Shown: one piece after another, positions 58,411 through 64,000 of the stretch
Position numbering within the stretch: the first letter of the stretch is position 1
Layout: every line of letters starts with the position of its first letter
NCBI RefSeq assembly: GCF_017744835.1
Contig: NZ_JAGIAM010000004.1
Location: 62,001 to 126,000, forward strand
From: Sphingomonas sp.
GTDB lineage: Bacteria; Pseudomonadota; Alphaproteobacteria; Sphingomonadales; Sphingomonadaceae
Direction of reading: 5' to 3'
DNA length: 64,000 nucleotides
Notes under the pieces: generated by a model
The model's input: only the letters and a program-made list of their open reading frames with translations
Database searches by the model: none
What the model was told of the DNA's origin: nothing
Made by a program: the position numbers and the translations under genes

Positions 58411-59229
58411 ATGTACGAAAGCGAAACCCTGGTGTCGGAAGCTGATCCCAAGCACTTGCCGCTCGCGCGCGATCAGCGGGCCGTCTACCCCAGTCTGAAG
58501 GGCAAGCGCGTCCTGATCACCGGGGGCGGCTCCGGTATCGGCGCCGGTATCGTCGAAGGTTTCGTCCGCCAAGGAGCCGACGTCACCTTCTTCGACATCG
58601 CCGAAGCGGACTCGCAAGAGCTGCTCGACAGCCTGAAAGACGCCGAGAAGGCGCCGGTCTTCAAGCGCGTCGACCTGACCGACATCAAGGCGGTGCAGGG
58701 CACGATCCAGGGCCTGATCGACGAGAACGGCGCGTTCGACGTGCTGATCAACAACGCCGCCAACGACGATCGCCACACGATCGAGCAGGTGACCGAGGAA
58801 TATTGGGACAACCGCATCAGCGTAAACCTGAAGCACCTGTTCTTCGCCGCTCAGTCGGTGATCCCGGGCATGAAGGCCAAGGGCGGCGGCGTGATCGTCA
58901 ACCTGGGCTCGATCTCGTGGCACCTCGCGCTCGAGGAGCTGACGCTCTACCAGACCGCCAAGGCGGCGATCGAGGGCCTGACCCGCAGCTTCGCGCGCGA
59001 GCTCGGCCCCGACAACATCCGCTCGGTCTGCATCGTACCCGGCAACGTCAAGACGCCGCGCCAGATGAAGTGGTACACGCCCGAGGGCGAGGCCGAGATC
59101 GTCAACGCGCAGTGCCTCAAGGGCCGTCTCGTCCCCGACGACATCGCCGCCATGGCTTTGTTCCTTGCATCGGACGACGCCCGGCTGGTAACCGGCCACG
59201 AATTCTTCGTGGATGCAGGGTGGCGCTGA
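58411..59229 (+). CDS. xylB: D-xylose 1-dehydrogenase (XylB-like SDR)
   Basis: Short-chain dehydrogenase of 272 residues, NAD-dependent. It has the glycine-rich GGGSGIGAG cofactor motif, INNAANDDRHTIEQ, the catalytic Ser/Tyr/Lys in SISWHLALEELTLYQTAKAAIEGL, and IVPGNVKTPRQMKWYTPEGEAEIVNAQCLKGR. These stretches match Caulobacter XylB. A 20-residue N-terminal extension precedes the fold. It lies between xylX and xylC. Confidence 0.92.
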   Translation: MYESETLVSEADPKHLPLARDQRAVYPSLKGKRVLITGGGSGIGAGIVEGFVRQGADVTFFDIAEADSQELLDSLKDAEKAPVFKRVDLTDIKAVQGTIQGLIDENGAFDVLINNAANDDRHTIEQVTEEYWDNRISVNLKHLFFAAQSVIPGMKAKGGGVIVNLGSISWHLALEELTLYQTAKAAIEGLTRSFARELGPDNIRSVCIVPGNVKTPRQMKWYTPEGEAEIVNAQCLKGRLVPDDIAAMALFLASDDARLVTGHEFFVDAGWR

Positions 59230-59230
59230 G

Positions 59231-60121
59231 ATGAGCAAAGTAGCGGTTTCCGAGCCCGTCAGCGTCTGGCAGCTCGGAGCACCGCTGGGCGAAGGCCCGG
59301 TGTGGGTAGAGCGCGACCAGGCGCTGTGGTTCGTCGACATCAAGAGCCACAAGATCCACCGCTACGACCCCGCCACCGGCGGCACCCGCAGCTGGGATGC
59401 GCCGGGCCAGGTGGGCTTCATCCTTCCGATCCAGAGCGGCGGCTTCGTCGCCGGCCTGCAGACCGGCCTCGCCCGTTTCGACGAGCGTGACGGCAGCTTT
59501 ACGCCGATCTGCTCGCCCGAGCCGGACAAGCCCGGCAACCGCCTCAACGACGCCACCGTCGATTCGCTCGGCCGCCTCTGGTTCGGCAGCATGGACGACA
59601 GCGAAGAGGCGACCACCGGCGCGATCTACCGCCTTTCGGCCGAGGGGAATTGCGTCTCCGCCAGCCCGCTCTGCTCGATCACCAACGGGCCCGCAGTGAG
59701 TCCGGACGGCAAGACGCTCTACCATGTCGATACGCTGGGCGGCATCATCTACGCCTGCGACATCGACGATGCGGGCATGCTGGTGAACCGCCGCGAATTC
59801 ACGCGCATCCCCTTCGGCGAAGGCTATCCGGACGGCCCCACGGTCGACAGCGAAGGCTGCGTCTGGGTCGGCCTCTACATGGGCTGGGGCGTGCGCCGCT
59901 ATTCGCCCGCGGGCGAGCTGCTCGAGGAAGTCAAGTTCCCGGTGAGCGCGATCACCAAGATCGCCTTCGGCGGGCCGAACCTCAAGACGGTCTATGCGAC
60001 CACCGCCAACAAGCACATCGCCCCCGGCGACCTGGCGAAGGAGCCGCATGCCGGCGACCTGTTCCGCTTCGAAGTGAGCGTCCCCGGCCAGAAGGGCATG
60101 CTGATCCGCGAAGGCGTCTGA
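59231..60121 (+). CDS. xylC: pentonolactonase (XylC-like, SMP-30 family)
   Basis: SMP-30/gluconolactonase-like beta-propeller of 296 residues that opens the sugar lactone. Motifs are LGEGPVWVERDQALWFVDIKSHKIHRY, then KPGNRLNDATVDSLGRLWFGSMDD and YPDGPTVDSEGCVWVGLYMGWGVRRY. The conserved metal ligands (E, N, D) are present in these segments. It starts one base after xylB and completes the first steps of an oxidative pentose pathway. Confidence 0.9.
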   Translation: MSKVAVSEPVSVWQLGAPLGEGPVWVERDQALWFVDIKSHKIHRYDPATGGTRSWDAPGQVGFILPIQSGGFVAGLQTGLARFDERDGSFTPICSPEPDKPGNRLNDATVDSLGRLWFGSMDDSEEATTGAIYRLSAEGNCVSASPLCSITNGPAVSPDGKTLYHVDTLGGIIYACDIDDAGMLVNRREFTRIPFGEGYPDGPTVDSEGCVWVGLYMGWGVRRYSPAGELLEEVKFPVSAITKIAFGGPNLKTVYATTANKHIAPGDLAKEPHAGDLFRFEVSVPGQKGMLIREGV

Positions 60122-60182
60122 CGCCGGTCTTCCTGTCCGGGGATAGGGAGCAGGAAGCCGCCGAGCGCGTTCGGAACGGGCG

Positions 60183-60938
60183 ATGTACGTCCGTTCCACG
60201 CGCGCCGATCGGACCCGTGCTGCCGCGATCGCCGCAGCGATCATGGCCGTGGCCGGCTATGCTTTCATCGCCGGGCTGACGCTCCACATCTCGTACAAGC
60301 CGGGCGAAAGCCTGAAGCTCTTCCAGGTCCCGCCCGAGCCACCTCCCCCGCCCAAGGAGGAGACCAAGGCGCCCGAAGAGAAGAGCCGCAGGCCCGAGGG
60401 GCGCGCCGCGCCGCCCAATCTGCGCTCCGAGCCGACCGAGGTGGTCGCGCCCAAGCCGGTGATCCCGCTGCCCGTGCCGCCCCCCGTCCCCGCCGCGCCG
60501 ATCGCGGGGACGGGCAGCGCGCCCACGGCAGGGAGCGCCGACATCGTCGGGCCCGGCACCGGCGCCGGCGGCGTGGGCACCGGGCGCGGCAGCGGCGGCG
60601 CCGGTGAAGGCACCGGCGGCGGGGGCGACGGGAGCCCGCCACGGCGTCGCAGCGGCCATCTGAGCGACGCTGACTATCCGCGCGCGGCGTTCGAGGTCGG
60701 CGCCTCGGGAACGGTAGGTGTGCGCTATCTCGTCTGGACCGACGGGACGGTACGCGACTGCGAGATCGCGCAGTCGAGCGGCAACCGCGTGCTCGATGAG
60801 ACGACCTGCCGGCTGATCATGCAGCGATTCCGCTACTGGCCCTCGCTCGACGCGCAAGGGCGCCCGGTGCCGGCGCTCATCCTCGAATACCATACCTGGG
60901 TGATCAACGAGGAGCCGGTGGTGCGGCGGCGGCGCTAG
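60183..60938 (+). CDS. tonB: TonB-family energy transducer
   Basis: A 251-residue TonB protein. An N-terminal membrane anchor (about 15-37, AAIAAAIMAVAGYAFIAGL) is followed by a Pro/Glu/Gly-rich linker (PPEPPPPPKEE and GTGGGGDG) and a C-terminal TonB domain (about 165-245, YPRAAFEVGASGTVGVRYLVWTDGTVRDCEIAQSSGNRVLDETTCRLI). It likely energises an outer-membrane receptor, perhaps for sugar uptake, given its place among the xyl genes. No receptor gene is in the window. Confidence 0.9.
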   Translation: MYVRSTRADRTRAAAIAAAIMAVAGYAFIAGLTLHISYKPGESLKLFQVPPEPPPPPKEETKAPEEKSRRPEGRAAPPNLRSEPTEVVAPKPVIPLPVPPPVPAAPIAGTGSAPTAGSADIVGPGTGAGGVGTGRGSGGAGEGTGGGGDGSPPRRRSGHLSDADYPRAAFEVGASGTVGVRYLVWTDGTVRDCEIAQSSGNRVLDETTCRLIMQRFRYWPSLDAQGRPVPALILEYHTWVINEEPVVRRRR

Positions 60939-61010
60939 CGGCGGCGCTGTCAAGTTCATCGCCGGTACAACGCGGCGATCGGATCATTCGGTGGAGATTG
61001 GGGATTGCCG

Positions 61011-61376
61011 ATGATCGCCGCATTCGCCGTACTGCTGATCGCCCAGGCCGCGCCGGCGCCGGCCGACACCGTCACCGACGCCCGGATCCTCGCCTTCGCC
61101 GCGGCGCCCTGGGACAAGCAGGATCGCGGCGCCCGCCTGCGGGAGCTGGGCGTGCACCACGGCACGCGCGTGCTGGTGGACTATCCCTGCTCGGACGTTT
61201 GCCCCAGTTACACGACGCGGATCATCCATTACGCCGTCGAGCCCGGGCCGGATTGCACGCGGATCGGCGGCGTCGTTCGGGAGGCCGTGATCCCGCGCGG
61301 TATCGCGTCGAACCGCAAGTCCTTCTGCGTGCCCGCGGTGCTGGGGACGCAGCTGATCCCCCTAGGCGGAGGCTGA
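61011..61376 (+). CDS. small secreted protein with conserved Cys
   Basis: A 121-residue protein with a signal peptide (about 1-18, AAFAVLLIAQAAPAPA). The mature domain contains three Cys-containing spots (YPCSDVCPSY, DCTRIG, SFCVP). The ATG at 61011 with a GGGGAT site is preferred over the TTG at 61005. Its tail overlaps the convergent GNAT gene by about 15 bases. The function is unknown. Confidence 0.65.
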   Translation: MIAAFAVLLIAQAAPAPADTVTDARILAFAAAPWDKQDRGARLRELGVHHGTRVLVDYPCSDVCPSYTTRIIHYAVEPGPDCTRIGGVVREAVIPRGIASNRKSFCVPAVLGTQLIPLGGG

Positions 61377-62054
61377 CGCAGCCGGGGCGAGCACGGTCAC
61401 GACCATCCCGCAGCGCTGGCGGAAGCCGAGCGCCTCGTAGAGCGCGATGGCGCCGTCATTGTCGGCATAGGCGTGGAGGAAGGGTGTCTCGCCGCGGGCG
61501 ACGATGCGCTCCGCCACCACATGCATCAGCGCGCCGGCATAGCCATGGCCGCGGAAATCGGGATGGGTGCAGACGCCGCTGACTTCGGTGAAGCCCGCCG
61601 GCTTCATCCGCTCGCCGGCCATGGCGACGAGGCGGCCATCGATCTTGACGCCGATGAAGTCGCCGAGACGATGTGTGCGGCTGAAGAAGGGGCCGGGCTC
61701 GGTGAGCGTGGCAAGCGCGAGCATGTCGGGCGCATCGGCATCGGTGAACGCGGCGAAATCGCTGACCGTCCGCGGCCGCGCGAGCGCCTCGGCGATCATC
61801 TGCACGCCGAGGCGCGTCTTCTCGACGCATGTGCCGGGCACGGGCGGCAAGGCTTCGCGCGCGAGCACGATAGCCGGGCCGGTGCCGCCGACGAGGCTGC
61901 CGAGCGCTTCGAGCGATTGGCTCGAGTGATCCTCGGCGGCGGCGAAGATTGCGTAATCGCCGTCGTAGCGAAGCGCCCTGCCCTCGCCGCGCGCGAGATG
62001 CGATTGGACGGTGCGCAGGGCGGTCCAGGCCGGGTTGTCGAGCGGGTGCGCCAT
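61362..62054 (-). CDS. GNAT-family N-acetyltransferase
   Basis: A 230-residue acyltransferase. The C-terminal part has the acetyl-CoA binding motif (VCTHPDFRGHGYAGALMHVV) and the later FLHAYADNDGAIALYEALGF, both typical of GNAT. The substrate is unknown. An ATG at 62054 (MAHPLDNPAWTALRT) is preferred; an ATG three codons upstream is possible. It is between the TonB-type genes and xylD on the opposite strand to the first. Confidence 0.85.
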   Translation of the reverse strand: MAHPLDNPAWTALRTVQSHLARGEGRALRYDGDYAIFAAAEDHSSQSLEALGSLVGGTGPAIVLAREALPPVPGTCVEKTRLGVQMIAEALARPRTVSDFAAFTDADAPDMLALATLTEPGPFFSRTHRLGDFIGVKIDGRLVAMAGERMKPAGFTEVSGVCTHPDFRGHGYAGALMHVVAERIVARGETPFLHAYADNDGAIALYEALGFRQRCGMVVTVLAPAASASA

Positions 62055-62115
62055 GGACGGCATCTTACGCTTCTCGCGCGACGGGAGAAGGCGGACGTTC
62101 TCCTCCCCCATTTTT

Positions 62116-62217
62116 GTCACCCGGCCTTGTGCCGGGCCCACGCCGCCTCACCGGCCGACCTTCAGCTTCCCGCTCCACGCTCGCCTCCCGGGGACCCCGG
62201 CACAAGGCCGGGGTGAC
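62116..62217. repeat. inverted repeat pair with CCGGCCTTGTGCCGGG core
   Basis: GTCACCCGGCCTTGTGCCGGG (62116-62136) and the reverse CCCCGGCACAAGGCCGGGGTGAC (62195-62217) face each other across about 58 bases, in the gap between the GNAT gene and xylD. This type of CCGGCACAAGGCCGG element is a common dispersed repeat in sphingomonads (from memory). The gap holds nothing else that I recognise. Confidence 0.6.
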
Positions 62218-62226
62218 GGAGGGATA

Positions 62227-64000
62227 TCAGTGGTTGTGCCGCGGCACCTTCTCGCTGGTGCGGCGGTACTTGAGCGCGAAGTCGAGCGTCCCGCCCTCGC
62301 CGAGCTGGCCGACCTTCTCGCGGTACAGCTCTTCCCACGGCGTGTTGCTCTCCGGGATCGGCGGCGCAGGCTCGCCCTTGCGGCGGGCGATCTCGGCTTC
62401 GTCGACCAGCGCGTCGCAGCGGCCGGTGTTGAGGTCGATGCGGATGACGTCGCCGGTGCGCAGCCACGAAAGGCCCCCGCCCGCCGCGCTCTCGGGCGAG
62501 GCGTTGAGGATCGACGGGCTGTCCGACGTGCCCGACTGGCGGCCGTCGCCGAGCGTCGGCAGGCTCATGATGCCCTTCTGGATCAGGTGATCGGGCGGCT
62601 GCATGTTGACCACCTCTGCCGAGCCTGGCCAGCCGAGGACGCCCGCGCCGCGGATGACGAGGATGCAGTTCTCGTCGATGTTCAGCGCCGGATCGTTGAT
62701 GCGGTGGTGATAGTCGTCCGAGCCGTCGAAGATGATCGCGCGGCCCTCGAACACCCCTTCGGAGCCCGGGCGCGAGAGATAGCGGGCACGGAAATCCTCG
62801 CCGATCACGCTCGTCTTCATGATCGCCATGTCGAAGAGATTGCCCGAGAGGACGAGGAAGCCCGCCTTCTGCTTGAGCGGCGCGTCCCAGGGCAGCACCA
62901 CGTCGCGGTCGGTGACCTGGCGGCCGGCGACGTTCTCGGCGAGCGTCTTGCCGGTGCAGGTCATCACGCTACCGTCGAGCGCGCCGTTGGCGAGCATCTC
63001 GGTGAGCACCGCGGGGATGCCGCCGGCGCGGTGGAAGCGCTCCGAGAGGTACTCGCCCGCGGGCTGCATGTTGACGACGAGCGGCAGGTCATAACCCTGG
63101 CGCCAGTCGTCGGGCGTGATCTCGATACCGGCGTGCGCAGCCATGGCGTTCAGGTGCGGCTGGGCGTTGGTCGAGCCGCCGATCGCGGTTAGCAGCTTGA
63201 TCGCGTTGAGGAAGCTCGCCTTGCTGAGGATCTTCGACGGGCGCAGGTCCTCATAGGCCATTTCGACGATGCGCTTGCCGGTCTCGTACGCCATCTGGCC
63301 GCGTTCGCGGTAGGGCGCGGGGATCATCGCGCAGCCGGGGAGCGACATGCCCAGGCCTTCCGCGATCGAGTTCATCGTCGAGGCAGTGCCCATGGTGTTG
63401 CAATGGCCCGACGACGGTGCGCTCTCCATCGCGCGCTTGAGGAACTCGGCCTCATCGATCTCGCCCGCGGCCATCTTGCGGCGGCTGCGCCAGATCACCG
63501 TGCCCGAGCCCACCAGCTCGCCCTCGTGCCAGCCGTCGAGCATCGGGCCGCCGGAGAGGACGATCGCGGGGATGTCCACCGTCGAGGCCGCCATCAGCGA
63601 GCTGGGTGTGGTCTTGTCGCAGCCAGTGGTGAGGATCACCGCATCGATCGGATAGCCGTTGAGGATCTCGACCAGCCCGAGATAGGCGAGGTTGCGGTCC
63701 AGCGCCGCGGTCGGGCGGCGGCAATTCTCGAAGATCGGATGGAGCGGGAATTCCATCGGGACGCCGCCCGCCGCCAATATGCCCTCGCGTGCGCGCTTCA
63801 CCGTCTCGAGGTGGATGCGGTTGCACGGCGCGATGTCGCTGCCCGATTGCGCGATGCCGACGATCGGCTTGCCCGAACGAAGCTCATCGGGAGTGATGCC
63901 GTAGTTCATGAAGCGCTCGAGATAGAGCGCGGCCATGTCGGCGCGGCCGGGGGCGTCGAACCATTCGCGCGAACGGAACGGGCGGGCGGGGGTGCGGGTC
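62227..64000 (-). CDS. xylD: pentonate dehydratase (XylD-like, IlvD/Edd family), N-terminus cut by window
   Basis: Large [Fe-S] dehydratase of the sugar-acid type. The reading frame is open to the window edge, so the 5' end is outside. Motifs match Caulobacter XylD closely: RFRSR-like RPFRSREWFDAPG, SGSDIAPCNRIH, VILTTGCDKTTP, SSGHCNTMGTASTM with the three cluster Cys, then VVNMQPAGEYLSERFHRAGG, FDGSDDYHHRINDP, and PTLGDGRQSGTSDSPSILNASPESA. It is convergent with the xylX-xylB-xylC set. Confidence 0.93.
   Translation of the reverse strand, partial: TRTPARPFRSREWFDAPGRADMAALYLERFMNYGITPDELRSGKPIVGIAQSGSDIAPCNRIHLETVKRAREGILAAGGVPMEFPLHPIFENCRRPTAALDRNLAYLGLVEILNGYPIDAVILTTGCDKTTPSSLMAASTVDIPAIVLSGGPMLDGWHEGELVGSGTVIWRSRRKMAAGEIDEAEFLKRAMESAPSSGHCNTMGTASTMNSIAEGLGMSLPGCAMIPAPYRERGQMAYETGKRIVEMAYEDLRPSKILSKASFLNAIKLLTAIGGSTNAQPHLNAMAAHAGIEITPDDWRQGYDLPLVVNMQPAGEYLSERFHRAGGIPAVLTEMLANGALDGSVMTCTGKTLAENVAGRQVTDRDVVLPWDAPLKQKAGFLVLSGNLFDMAIMKTSVIGEDFRARYLSRPGSEGVFEGRAIIFDGSDDYHHRINDPALNIDENCILVIRGAGVLGWPGSAEVVNMQPPDHLIQKGIMSLPTLGDGRQSGTSDSPSILNASPESAAGGGLSWLRTGDVIRIDLNTGRCDALVDEAEIARRKGEPAPPIPESNTPWEELYREKVGQLGEGGTLDFALKYRRTSEKVPRHNH

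Noticed and set aside
1..64000. CRISPR arrays, tRNA or rRNA genes, and insertion sequences
   Set aside because: I saw no regularly spaced repeats, no tRNA-like cloverleaf with anticodon that I could support, and no transposase frame in the window.

Overview
The window is high-GC, densely packed bacterial DNA. It is most likely from an alphaproteobacterium of the sphingomonad type, related to Caulobacter. The grounds are the presence of FliX, FlbD and FlbT, which are alphaproteobacterial flagellar regulators, a Caulobacter-like pentose gene set (XylX, XylB, XylC, XylD), and a DUF6468 gene after fliM. The species cannot be named from the sequence alone.

Positions 1-7930 hold a chemotaxis and motor operon: a CheY-like fragment, cheA, cheW, cheR, cheB, cheY, cheD, a small unknown gene, motB and a FliL-like gene, with most junctions overlapping by ATGA or GTGA, followed by a double-PilZ gene. 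Positions 8019-13494 carry export and rod genes: a SMI1/KNR4-like gene, fliP, fliO and a second fliN-like gene on the minus strand, then flgC, fliE, fliQ, fliR and flhB on the plus strand. A non-flagellar patch follows (13552-16154): a small secreted protein, a PiT phosphate transporter and an in-frame Nudix-DUF47 fusion. Positions 16189-18501 hold fliX divergent from flgI and two small flagellar genes. Another accessory patch (18526-19706) has a CGNR zinc-finger regulator divergent from a lipocalin-like protein.

Positions 19817-33033 hold flgB with a 921-residue beta-propeller-like protein, fliG-fliH, fliF-fliN-flbD-flhA, and fliK-flgD. Positions 33034-54695 hold two unknown genes and the flagellin, the flgFGAH operon, fliL-fliM-DUF6468-motE-like, a small membrane protein with a helical-repeat protein, flgE-flgK-flgL, flbT-fliI-fliJ-transglycosylase, a divergent sigma factor, an unknown gene and an XRE-type regulator. 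A GGDEF-EAL gene and a thymidylate kinase follow. The end of the window (57202-64000) carries oxidative pentose (Weimberg-type) genes xylX, xylB, xylC and xylD, with TonB, a secreted protein and a GNAT gene between them.

The most unusual aspect is the control circuitry. The FlbD orthologue has lost the GAFTGA loop (NAFPGA instead) and the Walker B aspartate (R instead of D), both normally needed to activate sigma-54. At the same time, about fifteen transcription units share a -10-like core YCTATAAT with no clear -35. Several of these have a GGCA(A/R)AAATTGCC palindrome at fixed distances upstream, and a non-canonical sigma-70-type factor is encoded in the same locus. Together this suggests a flagellar hierarchy rewired away from sigma-54. 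That conclusion is an inference from sequence and needs testing.
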